A stretch of DNA of 64,000 nucleotides from Paracidovorax anthurii (lineage in GTDB: Bacteria > Pseudomonadota > Gammaproteobacteria > Burkholderiales > Burkholderiaceae_C): NCBI RefSeq assembly GCF_003269065.1, contig NZ_QLTA01000013.1, positions 47,443 through 111,442 on the forward strand, read 5' to 3'. The position numbers and the translations under genes are program-made. The first letter of the stretch is position 1. Every line of letters begins with the position of its first letter. Shown piece after piece: positions 53,179 through 62,172 of this stretch. The notes under the pieces were generated by a model. It had not been told where the DNA came from, ran no database searches, and saw only the letters and a list, made by a program, of their open reading frames with translations.

Positions 53179-54072
53179 ATGCGCAGACCAGAAACTAAAA
53201 ATCCATCCAACACTTCTGGCCCATTCAAACCTTCCGGAACCATCGCCACGGCACTCGGCATTTTGACGGTGTGCATGCTGTCTGCCTGCGGAGGTGGAGG
53301 TGGTGGCGGCGATAGCAGCCCCGCCGCTACGGGTGGTTCGACCACGACAACGACACCGTCACCCGTGACGCCCGCCCCGACGAGCGCCGTCAACGATTGC
53401 GGTGAAGACGGCCAGGTGCTCACGGTTCCCGGCAATACGGCCCAAATCGACGCGAACGTCTATTACACCGACGGCACCACCGTCATCGCCACCCAGCAGC
53501 GCAGATTTTCAACGTCGAATGGCGCGAGCTTTCGTGACAAGACAGACCTGTTCCTGGTAAATCAGGTCAATACCACCACATACACCAATGCGGCCGTCAA
53601 TGGGAGCTTTGGCGGCAGCGTCATGACGACGACGGAAAACAATTATTCGAAGGTCGTCGGCGATGTGCGGCAAACCTATGGCCTGACCGTCTCCAATCTC
53701 TTTCAGGGCAACACCACGACGGCCAGCAGTTATTTCACGCCTTATGCCTATACCGGGGCGCCACTGAATCCCGCGCTCGACACGGCCTATGCGGCCAACT
53801 ACTCCACCACGACGGAAAGCGGCGGGACCACGCAGCCTCCGCTGGCACAAACCAGCACGACAACGTTCTCGTCGGAATCGGTCAGCGTGCTGGCCGGGAC
53901 GTTCCCCGCGTGCAAGATCCGGATCGAAGTGACCGGTGGCGCCACCACCGCCAATGTCAGCTATACGTGGCTGGTCGCAGCGGGCCGGTACAAGGGCCTG
54001 GTCGTGCGCACGGCCAATGGCAGTGGCGTCAAGACCTCGGAAGCGACACGTCTGGTGGTGAACGGGCAATAA
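53179..54072 (+). CDS. Exported lipoprotein of unknown function
   Basis: 297-residue lipoprotein. The N-terminal hydrophobic stretch ends in lipobox MLSAC, followed by a run of seven Gly and a Thr/Pro-rich linker (STTTTTPSPVTPAPTS). The rest is a Thr/Ser/Asn-rich, beta-looking domain with repeated phrases such as TTTYTNAAVNGSFGG. No family recognised. GC content is below that of its neighbours. The 200 bases upstream hold a dispersed repeat and presumably the promoter. Confidence 0.7.
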   Translation: MRRPETKNPSNTSGPFKPSGTIATALGILTVCMLSACGGGGGGGDSSPAATGGSTTTTTPSPVTPAPTSAVNDCGEDGQVLTVPGNTAQIDANVYYTDGTTVIATQQRRFSTSNGASFRDKTDLFLVNQVNTTTYTNAAVNGSFGGSVMTTTENNYSKVVGDVRQTYGLTVSNLFQGNTTTASSYFTPYAYTGAPLNPALDTAYAANYSTTTESGGTTQPPLAQTSTTTFSSESVSVLAGTFPACKIRIEVTGGATTANVSYTWLVAAGRYKGLVVRTANGSGVKTSEATRLVVNGQ

Positions 54073-54158
54073 ACCCGGCCACCGGCGCCCGGGCCGCTGC
54101 CTGAAACTGCCTGAAAGGGCAGCGCCTGTGGCGTCGGCAGGGTACCGGGCTGCCCGGG

Positions 54159-55562
54159 TCAGGGGCGCGTGCGCCGGACCAGCACCGGCGGGCTCACTCC
54201 TTCCACGCCCACCAGCGCCAGCACCGTCACGAGGCCGGTCTGCGCGCCTTTCCACGCATCGGTGGGGTCGAACCATTCGCCCAGCGCGTGGAAGCCGCCG
54301 TTCTTGCCGCCGCTGCCCAGGATGATGGCCGGGATGCCCAGGCCCATGGGCACGTTGGCGTCGGTGCTGGCCGCGCGCAGCGCGGGCTTGCCGCCCGAGG
54401 CCAATACCGAGGCGACGGCCGCCTGCACGATGGGCTCGGTGGCGGCGGTGGCGCCGGCCGGGCGGTCGCCGATCATCCTGGGCTCTGCGGTGATCTTCGC
54501 GGCGGTGTTCCAGCGGCGGTTCTCTTCATGAACGCCGCGCTGGATGGCGGCCATGATGTCCTTTTCGGCCTGCAGCAGCGCGGGCAGCGCGTTGGAGCGG
54601 ATGTCCACCGCCATGGCCGCGTCGCCCGCGATGGTGTTGACGGAGGTGCCGCCGCCCACCTTGCCCACGGTGAAGGTGGTCTTGGGGTCGGCCGGCACCT
54701 GCACGTCGCCGATGTACGCGATCGCGCGGCCCATGGCGTGGATGGCGCTCGGCACCTGGCCGAAGGCCCCGAAGCTGTGGCCGCCCGGCCCCTTGAAGGC
54801 CACTTCGTAGCGGTGGCTGCCCGTGCCCTGGTTGAGGATGCCGTCGCCCTCGCCGGGCTCCAGGCCCACCATGCCGTCGATGTCGGCATGGTCGCGGAAG
54901 AGGGCCTTCATGCCGCGCAGGTTGCCCAGCTCCTCCTCGCCCACGTTCGCCACGAAGACGATGTCGCCCTCGGTGGCCAGCTTGCGCTCGTTGAGCGCCT
55001 TGAGCCACGAGAGCAGCACGGTCACGCCGCGCGTGTCGTCCGAGATGCCGGGCGCATGCAGCTTGCCGCCTTCCTCGCGCACGGTGAGGTCGGTGCCCTC
55101 GGGGAACACCGTGTCGAGGTGGGCCGACACCACCAGCCGGGGGCCCTGGCCCGTGCCCTTGCGGATGCCGATGGCATTGCCTTCCTTGTCGATGGCGGCA
55201 TCGGCCAGGCCCAGTTCCTTGAAACGCTTCACCACGTATTCGGCGCGGCGCTGTTCCTTGAACGGCGGCGCGGGGATCTGCACCAGGTGGCGCAGCTCGT
55301 CGATGGCGCGGGCATGGTCGGTGCGCAGATCGTCCAGCACCTGCCGCACCGCCGGGGCCGCGCGCACCGCCTCCACCGCGCGCTGCACGGCCGGGGCCGG
55401 CGGCAGCGTTTGCGCGGTGGCCGCGCCCCCGGCCAGGCCGGCGCCGAGCGCCAGGGCCAGGCCCCATGCAGCGGTCCGGCGCGCCTTGAAGCGGCGAGGC
55501 GCGGCGGACGATGGTGGCGTGCGGAAAGCGGAGGACAGGAGCACGGTCGCATGCAGCGGCAT
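54159..55562 (-). CDS. Exported M20-family metallopeptidase
   Basis: 467-residue zinc peptidase (M20/PepT-like) with a cleavable N-terminal signal. Metal ligands and catalytic residues: His/Asp in VSAHLDTVFPEGT, ISDDTRG, the Glu-Glu pair in VGEEELGN, and the dimerisation segment GPGGHSFGAFG. It is the last gene behind the siderophore receptor, 178 bases after the unknown periplasmic protein, so cotranscription is possible. The substrate, perhaps a peptide siderophore or small peptide, is unknown. Confidence 0.85.
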   Translation of the reverse strand: MPLHATVLLSSAFRTPPSSAAPRRFKARRTAAWGLALALGAGLAGGAATAQTLPPAPAVQRAVEAVRAAPAVRQVLDDLRTDHARAIDELRHLVQIPAPPFKEQRRAEYVVKRFKELGLADAAIDKEGNAIGIRKGTGQGPRLVVSAHLDTVFPEGTDLTVREEGGKLHAPGISDDTRGVTVLLSWLKALNERKLATEGDIVFVANVGEEELGNLRGMKALFRDHADIDGMVGLEPGEGDGILNQGTGSHRYEVAFKGPGGHSFGAFGQVPSAIHAMGRAIAYIGDVQVPADPKTTFTVGKVGGGTSVNTIAGDAAMAVDIRSNALPALLQAEKDIMAAIQRGVHEENRRWNTAAKITAEPRMIGDRPAGATAATEPIVQAAVASVLASGGKPALRAASTDANVPMGLGIPAIILGSGGKNGGFHALGEWFDPTDAWKGAQTGLVTVLALVGVEGVSPPVLVRRTRP

Positions 55563-55740
55563 GGGAAAAGCCTTTCTCGGGAGAAGGAGGGAGGGGAAGG
55601 GGGGAGTGCGCTTTCGGGGGAGAGACTGCGCGGGAAAGCACCGCAGGCCCACTGTAATGGGGCCTGCGCGCGCCGGCCCGCCCGTCCGCCCGGGGGCTGC
55701 CGCCTTGGCGACACCCGGGGTGGGGCCGGCCGGGGCAGGT

Positions 55741-56463
55741 TCAGCGGCTGCCCACCGCCCAGTCGATGGCCGCGTCGAACAGCTGCACGCCGGCTTCCGA
55801 GAGGTTGCCGAAGCTGTCGTTGTCCAGGAACACCATGACCCGGCGTGCCGGCGCCAGGGCCTCGTAGTCCATGGTGGCGCCTTTCTCGTAGCCGAAGATG
55901 GCCGCTTTCTCCGGCTGTCCATAGACGGTGGCGATGGTCGTGGCGCCCAGCCCCGGCCGCCCCCAGCCCATCGGCGCCTGCTTGCGGTAGACGTTGACCC
56001 GGCCGGCGGGCTGGCCGCCGGCCATGGGGTGGGGCGCGTTCACCAGCCAGAGGAAGCGCTCCTTTTCCGTGGTGCCGAAGTCGCTGTCATGCCGCTTGCC
56101 GGTCATGGCCAGATCGTCCAGCAGATCGTTCTCCCAGGTCAGCAGGGGCACCGGCGACTGGCGCCAGGCGGGGTCCACGTCCTTGCCCGAGACGGTGGAC
56201 GAGATGACCACGAGCGAGAAGCCCGCCGCGCTGTCCGGGCGGGCCGACTGGTCCGCCAGGCCGACCTCGAAGCCGCGGGCCTGCAGGTGGCTGCGCACCT
56301 GTTCGTCCGTGGCCCGGTTGGGCCCGCCGGCCTGGATCAGCATCAGGATCTTCTTGCCGGCAGGCGCCGCCTGGGCATGTGCGGCGGGCGCCAGGGACAG
56401 GACGAGGCAGAGCAGGGCGCCGGCGCGCAGCGCGGCGTGCCGGAGGGGCTTGAATGCGGTCAT
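55741..56463 (-). CDS. Periplasmic protein of unknown function beside the TonB receptor
   Basis: 240-residue protein with a signal peptide (cleavage after AAHA). The mature part starts KKILMLIQAGGPNRATDEQV and continues SLVVISSTVSGKDVDPAW, a Rossmann-like pattern reminiscent of ThuA/glutamine-amidotransferase-like domains, ending with VMVFLDNDSFGNLSEAGVQL. It begins 3 bases after the receptor stop. A role in handling the imported siderophore is a guess from position. Confidence 0.6.
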   Translation of the reverse strand: MTAFKPLRHAALRAGALLCLVLSLAPAAHAQAAPAGKKILMLIQAGGPNRATDEQVRSHLQARGFEVGLADQSARPDSAAGFSLVVISSTVSGKDVDPAWRQSPVPLLTWENDLLDDLAMTGKRHDSDFGTTEKERFLWLVNAPHPMAGGQPAGRVNVYRKQAPMGWGRPGLGATTIATVYGQPEKAAIFGYEKGATMDYEALAPARRVMVFLDNDSFGNLSEAGVQLFDAAIDWAVGSR

Positions 56464-56466
56464 GGC

Positions 56467-58968
56467 TCAGAAGTCGAAGGTGGTCAGCAGGGAGATTTGC
56501 CGGGCGTCGCCCATGGAGATGAAGTAGCTGTTGACGCTGGAGGTGTAGTAGACCTTGTTCAGCAGGTTCTTCACGTTGAGCTGGAATTTCACCCGCTGGC
56601 CGCCGATGCGCGTGTCGTAGGCCGCGAAGGCGTCCGCCACGGTGTAGGAGGGCAGCTCAAAGCTGTTGGCCGAGTCGCCGGCGCGGCGGCCCACGTACCG
56701 CGCCCCGGCGCCCAGCCGCACCCGCCCCTGGCCATCCGGCCCCGCCGTCGTATAGACGCCGAAGAGCGATGCGGTATGGCGCGCGACGTTCCACAGGCGG
56801 TTGCCGGCATAGAGCGGGTCTTCCGTCGTCCTGGCATCGATGTACGCCAGGCTGCCGATGGCGCTCCATTGCGCGTTGAACTGGCCCGATACGTCGAGCT
56901 CCATGCCGCGCGAGCGGGCCGCGCCCGACGTCCGCCAGTCGGTCAGCTTGGTCACGTCGTTGAATTGCGAGACCAGCACGTTCTTCTTCTCGATATTGAA
57001 GAACGCGAGGGTGGCGGCGAGCGTGCCGGGCACGTCGTACTTCGCGCCGATCTCCCACGAGCGGGCCTTCTCGGGCTCCATGGCCGAGGTGATCACCACG
57101 CCGGAGGACAGCGGGGCGATGGTGGAGGCGGGTTTCAGCGACTGGGTGTAGCTGGCGTAGAGCGACGTGGCGGCATCCACCTGGTAGACGAGGCCCAGGC
57201 GCGGCAGCCACTGGTGATCGTCCGTCTTCGTGTTCGTGACGAACGGCCGGCCCCGGCCCGCGATCTGCCGGTAGCCCTGCCAGCGCAGGCCCGCCACGGC
57301 GATCCAGCGATCGCCCAGGTGGATGGCGTCCTGCAGGAACAGCGACTGGTTGTGCAGGCTGTCGGTCTGGTCGCTGTCGCTGGCCGAGACGGTGGCGGAC
57401 GGCTGCTCCCGGCCATAGACCGGGTTCAGGTAGCTGAACGTGCTCCGGCTGGCCTGGCGCAGCAGGTCGGCGCGGTAGATGCGGCGGTATTCGAGGTCGG
57501 CGCCGGCCTGGAGGTCGTGGCGCAGGCCGCCCAGCGTGAGCTTGCCGTCGAGGTAGCCGATCGCGTAGCTGTCGGTGCTGAGCGCTCCGTGCGTAGCGTC
57601 GTTGCTTCGCGCCAGCGTGCCCGCCGTGGGGTTGACGCCGTTCACGCGCAGCTGGTTGGCGTCGTAGGTCTCGCGGTTGTAGCTCAGGCCGAGGTGGGCC
57701 TTCCAGTCGCTGGCGAGCTGGTGGTCCACCGAGAGCTGGGCCAGGTGGCTTTCGCCGCGCATTGCGTTGAAGGGCTCGTCCAGCCGGCGCGTGGCGGGAA
57801 TGTCCAGCGGCCGCTGGGTGCGCGGGTCGAGCGCGGTGCCGCGGTCGAAGGGCGTGAGGTAGCTCCGATATTCGTAGGACAGCACGGCCTGGGTCTGGTC
57901 GCCGTACCACGCCACGCTGGGCGCCACGAGCGTTTCGCGGTGGCTGCCGAAATTGCGCCAGTAGTCTTCACTGACGCGATCGACCACGAGGCGGTAGGCC
58001 AGCCCGTCCTCGCCGATGGGGCCGGTGGTGTCCAGGGTCAGCCCGCCGCCGTTGCGCCCGCCGGCGTAGCCCGAGGCCAGGGCCGAGACCGAGGTGTGCT
58101 GCACGAGCTGGGGCCGCTTGCTGACGACGTTGACGACGCCGCCGGGGTCCATGATGCCGTACAGCAGGCTGGACGGCCCCTTCACCACTTCCACGCTCTC
58201 GGCGGCGGCGTTCATGCCCCGGCCCTGCACCAGCGGCATGCCGTTGTGCATGATGGAGCCGTCCCGGTTGCCGCCGAAGCCGCGCTTCATGATGGTGTCC
58301 TGGGTGCTCGCGAGGGTGTTGCCCTGCGTGATGCCGCTGACGTTGGCCAGCGCATCGTCGAGGTTGCGGGGGCGCTGGTCGCGGATCGCCTGGGCCGGCA
58401 CGACGTTGACGACCTGGGGCACTTCCAGCACCGGCAGCGCGGAGCGCAAGGTGCTGGCGCTGGGCGTCGGCCGGTAGCTGTTGTCCGCCTCGACCGGCGC
58501 CCGCAGGCCCGAGGCCGTGACCTGGACGGTCTGCAGCGTCGCGGCGCCCGGGGCCGTGTTCTGCGCCATGGTGCGCAGCGTGAACTCGCCATTGCCGTTG
58601 TCCACGGCCTCCAGGCCGCTGCCGGCCAGCAGGCGCGCGAAGCCGGCCCGCACGGTGAGGTCGCCCCGCAGGCCGTCCGATTTCATGCCCAGCGTGGCCG
58701 AGGGGTCGAACGACAGCGCGATGCCGGAGGCCGCGGCGAAGCGGCTCAGCACCGCGGCGAGGCTGCCGCCCTCGATGGCATAGCGGATCGTGGGCGCTGC
58801 GGCGGCCTGCGCTGCCGCCGGCGCGTTGCCGGCGGCCTGGCTGGCCAGGGCGCCGCACAGCAGGGACGCGGCGATCAGGCCCTGGGCGAAGGGCGCCGGA
58901 CGCGTGGCGCGCGGGTGCGCCAGAAGGCCGCGCGCATGCGGCGGCAGGGAAAGCTGGGGGGAGGGCAT
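56467..58968 (-). CDS. TonB-dependent siderophore receptor with signalling domain
   Basis: 833-residue outer-membrane receptor of the FpvA/FecA type. Signal peptide, then a secretin/TonB short N-terminal domain (residues about 60-115, IRYAIEGGSLAAVLSRFAAA) that talks to the FecR anti-sigma factor, a plug domain (VVNVVPAQAIRDQRPRNLDD, VEVVKGPSSLLYGIMDPGG), and a 22-strand barrel ending in Phe. The plug phrase PGGVVNVVSKRP is typical of ferric-siderophore receptors. The ligand is unknown. Start chosen at MPSPQLS. Confidence 0.93.
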   Translation of the reverse strand: MPSPQLSLPPHARGLLAHPRATRPAPFAQGLIAASLLCGALASQAAGNAPAAAQAAAAPTIRYAIEGGSLAAVLSRFAAASGIALSFDPSATLGMKSDGLRGDLTVRAGFARLLAGSGLEAVDNGNGEFTLRTMAQNTAPGAATLQTVQVTASGLRAPVEADNSYRPTPSASTLRSALPVLEVPQVVNVVPAQAIRDQRPRNLDDALANVSGITQGNTLASTQDTIMKRGFGGNRDGSIMHNGMPLVQGRGMNAAAESVEVVKGPSSLLYGIMDPGGVVNVVSKRPQLVQHTSVSALASGYAGGRNGGGLTLDTTGPIGEDGLAYRLVVDRVSEDYWRNFGSHRETLVAPSVAWYGDQTQAVLSYEYRSYLTPFDRGTALDPRTQRPLDIPATRRLDEPFNAMRGESHLAQLSVDHQLASDWKAHLGLSYNRETYDANQLRVNGVNPTAGTLARSNDATHGALSTDSYAIGYLDGKLTLGGLRHDLQAGADLEYRRIYRADLLRQASRSTFSYLNPVYGREQPSATVSASDSDQTDSLHNQSLFLQDAIHLGDRWIAVAGLRWQGYRQIAGRGRPFVTNTKTDDHQWLPRLGLVYQVDAATSLYASYTQSLKPASTIAPLSSGVVITSAMEPEKARSWEIGAKYDVPGTLAATLAFFNIEKKNVLVSQFNDVTKLTDWRTSGAARSRGMELDVSGQFNAQWSAIGSLAYIDARTTEDPLYAGNRLWNVARHTASLFGVYTTAGPDGQGRVRLGAGARYVGRRAGDSANSFELPSYTVADAFAAYDTRIGGQRVKFQLNVKNLLNKVYYTSSVNSYFISMGDARQISLLTTFDF

Positions 58969-59062
58969 AGGGCAGTTCCGGTGATGGGCTCTGGGAGGTA
59001 TCTGCCCGGTAGGCCGGACGAGCGGCCAAAACAGGAAAATCCGCCGCGCGGCCGGTGCCGGA

Positions 59063-60040
59063 TCAGTCCGCGGCGCGCTCCACCCGCACCCAGTAGCGGG
59101 TTCGGTGGCGGATCTGGATGGGCAGCGAGCGGGCCAGCACGGAGAGCGCGCGGTCGGTGTCATCCAGCGGGAACGCGCCCGACACCCGCAGATCGCCGGC
59201 CGCCGGATCGCAGGCCAGGTACCCGGGGCGGTAGCGGGCCAGTTCTTCCACCAGGTCGCCCAGGCGCATGTCCGAGGCCAGCAGGCTCCCTTGCTCCCAG
59301 GCCGCCACCCCGTCGCTCGCGGGTTGCGCCGTGCCCAGGGCCGTGCGCGAGAAAACCAGTTGCTCGCCGGCCGCCACGGCCGCCGTTCCGGGCAGGCCGT
59401 CCACGCGCACCACGACCCGGTCCTGCTGCACCGCGACGACGGAGCGGCCGCGTTCGGAGCGCACGGTGAAGCGGGTGCCCAGGGCCTGCACCGTGCCTTC
59501 CGGCGTCTGCACGAGGAAGGGCCGGGGTTCCGCCGGCCGGCCGGCCGGGGCCTTGGCAGTCTGCACGGAGATCTCGCCCGCGACCAGGCGCACCAGCCGG
59601 CGCTGCCCGTCGAAGGCGATGTTCACGGACGAGCGGGTATTGAGGACCAGCCGCGAGCCGTCTTCCAGGACCAGCGCGCGGCGCTCGCCGGCATCGGTGC
59701 GGTGGTCGGCGGTCCAGCGGCGCAGCCAGCCGTCTTCGCGGGCGAGCGGCCATGCCAGGCTGGCCGCGGCCCCGCCCGTGAGGACCATCGCGGAGAGCCG
59801 CAGCACGCTCCGGCGGCCGTCCTGGCGTGCGCGCAGTGCCGGGGCGGCGACGTGGGCCGGCACGCTCTGCAGCACGGCGCGCATCGATTCCATGCGCGCC
59901 CAGGCTTCCTGGTGCCGGGGGCTGCCCTCCAGCCATTGGCGCCAGCGCAGCCGGTCGCCCTCCGTGGCCGTGCCCGAGCCCAGCAGCAGGTACCAGTCGA
60001 TGGCCGCCTTGCGGAGGTCCGGCGGCGTGCCGCCGCTCAT
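59063..60040 (-). CDS. fecR: FecR-family anti-sigma factor
   Basis: 325-residue inner-membrane regulator. Cytoplasmic N-terminal part with the FecR hallmark AIDWYLLLGSG and RWRQWLEGSPRHQEAW, one membrane segment (about residues 80-96), and a periplasmic domain (LEDGSRLVLNTRSSVNIAF, TPEGTVQALGTRFTV). It relays the receptor signal to FecI. Its start overlaps the sigma-factor stop by 4 bases. Confidence 0.93.
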   Translation of the reverse strand: MSGGTPPDLRKAAIDWYLLLGSGTATEGDRLRWRQWLEGSPRHQEAWARMESMRAVLQSVPAHVAAPALRARQDGRRSVLRLSAMVLTGGAAASLAWPLAREDGWLRRWTADHRTDAGERRALVLEDGSRLVLNTRSSVNIAFDGQRRLVRLVAGEISVQTAKAPAGRPAEPRPFLVQTPEGTVQALGTRFTVRSERGRSVVAVQQDRVVVRVDGLPGTAAVAAGEQLVFSRTALGTAQPASDGVAAWEQGSLLASDMRLGDLVEELARYRPGYLACDPAAGDLRVSGAFPLDDTDRALSVLARSLPIQIRHRTRYWVRVERAAD

Positions 60041-60576
60041 GGAGCGAGGTCCCAGCAGTGCTCCAGGGTGGTGCGCAGGTAGTTGGTGACGGTGCGCACG
60101 GTGACGTGAAGCCGCTCGGCGATGGCCGCGTGCCCGAGGCCTTCGAGCTGCGACAGCAGGAACGCCTCGCGCACGGCGGGCTTGAGGCCATCGAGCATGG
60201 CGTCGATCGCGGTGAGCGCCTCCAGCACGGTGGCGCGCTCTTCTGGCGAGGGCGCCATCGGTTCGGGCAGGCCCGCCAGCGTCTCCATATAGGCTTGCTC
60301 GAGCGACCGGCGGCGATAGAAATCGATGAGCAGGCCCCGCGCGACGGTGGCGAGATAAGGGCGGGGCTCCTGGATGGCGGGCAGGCGCCCCCGGCCCAGG
60401 ATACGCACGAACGTGTCCTGGGCCAGGTCCGCCGCGCTGTGCGAGCAGTCCACCTTGCGGCGCAGCCAGCCCTGCAGCCAGGCATGGTGGCGGTAGAGGC
60501 TGGTCACGTCGGTGGGCGGGGCGGCTGGAAGGAGCGTGGGAGGCGCGTTGGTGATGGGAGTTGAGAAAACCAACAC
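60037..60576 (-). CDS. fecI: FecI-family ECF sigma factor
   Basis: 179-residue RNA-polymerase sigma factor of the iron-starvation type. Region 2 (SAADLAQDTFVRILGRG, ARGLLIDFYRRRSLEQAY) and region 4 (VREAFLLSQLEGLGHAAIAE) are intact. It starts with a GTG. It should direct transcription of the receptor gene downstream. No clear Fur box is seen in the 85 bases upstream. Confidence 0.92.
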   Translation of the reverse strand: MLVFSTPITNAPPTLLPAAPPTDVTSLYRHHAWLQGWLRRKVDCSHSAADLAQDTFVRILGRGRLPAIQEPRPYLATVARGLLIDFYRRRSLEQAYMETLAGLPEPMAPSPEERATVLEALTAIDAMLDGLKPAVREAFLLSQLEGLGHAAIAERLHVTVRTVTNYLRTTLEHCWDLAP

Positions 60577-60661
60577 CCACGCGGTGCGAAAAATCGAGAT
60601 TTACGGGGACTCGGTGCGATATAGCGAAATAGGATTTGAAACTTCGTTACAACGGGTGAAA

Positions 60662-60982
60662 TCAAGCGGACGGGGTGGATAGTTGCTCGATGGCGCAGAC
60701 CACAAGCGCCCTATCTGCGACGGTGGTGAGCGTCGTCGTGCTGCCCGTGCTCCGCTCGATCAAGATCACTACCAAGTCATGGGGGGTGTCGCGATGCTGG
60801 GCATCGTGATCAGCCAGCTTCTGAAAATGCCTAGCTAAAGCTGACCTGGATACCTTGATGCCTGCTCCCCTGATCAGTGCGTGCGCGCGGTTGATCTGCT
60901 GGTATCGATGCGCACGGATCGTCGATTCAACAAACAGCTTCTCGGTTACGGGCAGGAGGTCAATAGTGCTGAGACGGCCCAT
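60662..60982 (-). CDS. Gp27/DUF3486-like phage protein, orphan
   Basis: 106-residue protein starting MGRLSTIDLLPVTEKLFVES after a strong AGGAG site. The opening matches Mu-like Gp27 (DUF3486) proteins, which usually sit with a terminase. The remainder has a helix-turn-helix look (INRAHALIRGAGIKVSRSAL) and a hydrophobic C-terminus. No other Mu-like genes are near, so it is a remnant or a repurposed regulator at the edge of a mobile island. Confidence 0.55.
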   Translation of the reverse strand: MGRLSTIDLLPVTEKLFVESTIRAHRYQQINRAHALIRGAGIKVSRSALARHFQKLADHDAQHRDTPHDLVVILIERSTGSTTTLTTVADRALVVCAIEQLSTPSA

Positions 60983-61224
60983 CTTCGGACTCCTATAGCG
61001 ACAGCACGACGCTGCCGCCATCAATATCACAAAACGGACCAGAAAAGTCATGTAGAGCAGTTCCTTTTCTGCCCTGTCGGAAGCACAGTCGCTTCCAATT
61101 CCCTTTGCATCTTGGAAGCCCTGTCTCTGCACCTCTTCCAAACAAAAAGCCGCTCTGAGCCTAGATTTGCAGGCCATGCGGCAACATGATTTCGGCACCG
61201 ATCAACTTACTTCTCAAGGTGCCC

Positions 61225-61599
61225 ATGATGACCAACCAGCCCGCCGATCTCTCGCCCGAAACCGCTGCATGGCTGCATACGCAGATCGCCATCTCCACCG
61301 CCCGAGCCGTGGCCCCGCTGCGCGAGGAGCTGGACAAAGTTGACGACTGGGCCGGGGGCCTGTTCGTGGTATTTCTCAACGTGTTGCCGCATCTGTTGCG
61401 CACGCAGCCAGAGCTGGCCGCAAAGCTGGCACCGCAGTGGCGCAAGGCAGCGCAGCGGTTCGATGCGCTGCAGGCGCGTGGGGCGCGGCGCGCGCGAGAC
61501 GGTGAATCGCTGGAGTCTTTGGAGGCACGAAAGATGCTTTATCGCATCTTCTCTCTCATGGAACTGTGGCCACAGTCCGCCAAGGCCAAGGGGCAATAG
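61225..61599 (+). CDS. Island protein of unknown function, 124 residues
   Basis: MMTNQPADLSPETAAWLHTQ opens an Ala/Leu-rich helical protein (APLREELDKVDDWAGGLFVV, then FLNVLPHLLRTQPEL). An AAGGTG ribosome site precedes. No membrane segment of full length. The type is familiar from plasmid and ICE backbones, but I recognise no family. Confidence 0.6.
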   Translation: MMTNQPADLSPETAAWLHTQIAISTARAVAPLREELDKVDDWAGGLFVVFLNVLPHLLRTQPELAAKLAPQWRKAAQRFDALQARGARRARDGESLESLEARKMLYRIFSLMELWPQSAKAKGQ

Positions 61600-61636
61600 T
61601 TGCCGAAACGGCAGCGTAGGGACACCTCAAAGGGCG

Positions 61637-61798
61637 TCAACCCTTTGATTTCCTTGCTTTTTGGTAATCCGCGAGTGCGGCTTTCTTGCCGTCACGGCAA
61701 TAAAGTCCAGCCACTACTTGGCGACCGTCGCCATTTTTTCTGACGGTCAGAACTCCGCCATCGGCGAAGGCCAATGCTGGCAAGGCCTTGCGGCTCAT
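61637..61798 (-). CDS. Possible small basic protein, 53 residues
   Basis: MSRKALPALAFADGGVLTVR leads a frame ending QVVAGLYCRDGKKAALADYQ and KARKSKG. It is Lys-rich with balanced codon use. The start overlaps the stop of a 14-codon upstream frame (MATVARKILTVRTT). Two GCGACCGTCGC sites lie in or just before it. The ribosome site is weak. Confidence 0.4.
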   Translation of the reverse strand: MSRKALPALAFADGGVLTVRKNGDGRQVVAGLYCRDGKKAALADYQKARKSKG

Positions 61799-61882
61799 GT
61801 GGTTCTTACGGTAAGAATTTTTCTGGCGACCGTCGCCATCGGCGGTACAGAACCCGCCACCTGAAAAAGTGCGACCGTCGCA
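61720..61882. repeat. Three GCGACCGTCGC sites
   Basis: GGCGACCGTCGCCA at 61720 and again at 61825, and GCGACCGTCGCA at 61871, with TGACGGTCAG between the first two. Each is nearly palindromic. Together they look like iterons or operator sites. Confidence 0.6.
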
Positions 61883-61947
61883 ACTTTGAACCTCCTATCT
61901 TTGCCCGAATTCGGCCAGAAGATAGTCGCTATCGTAACAATGAAAAT

Positions 61948-61959
61948 TCAAATATTTGA
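61948..61959. promoter_or_regulatory. 12-bp palindrome TCAAATATTTGA, outlying copy
   Basis: TCAAATATTTGA, the same core as the 30-bp palindrome 110 bases downstream, suggesting a second binding site for one protein. The 374-base stretch 61799-62172 otherwise has no convincing gene, only these sites and short imperfect repeats of GGGCACTGTAACCAG. Confidence 0.55.
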
Positions 61960-62048
61960 CATTCAAATGGGCACGGTAACCAGGTTGATACGTTTCTAAA
62001 GCGTTATGGGGCAATGCTTTTGCCTCTTTCAGGTGGGCACTGTAACCA

Positions 62049-62078
62049 GCAGCTATCTCAAATATTTGAGATAGCTGC
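62049..62078. promoter_or_regulatory. 30-bp perfect palindrome
   Basis: Left arm GCAGCTATCTCAAAT is followed at once by its exact complement ATTTGAGATAGCTGC, with no loop. Such a site suits a dimeric DNA-binding protein at an operator, origin or partition site. Confidence 0.7.
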
Positions 62079-62172
62079 CGTAGCAGCCCGCGCCGTTCGT
62101 GAAGCTGTCGCCTGGGCAAGCGCAAGGTTCGCAAATTTGGCAGCCGTTGCCACTTTTGCCGAACGTTCGGAG

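Noticed and set aside
54823..59469. 1548-residue plus-strand open frame
   Set aside because: Antisense shadow of the TonB receptor, the periplasmic protein and the peptidase, produced by high GC; the minus-strand products are clear families.
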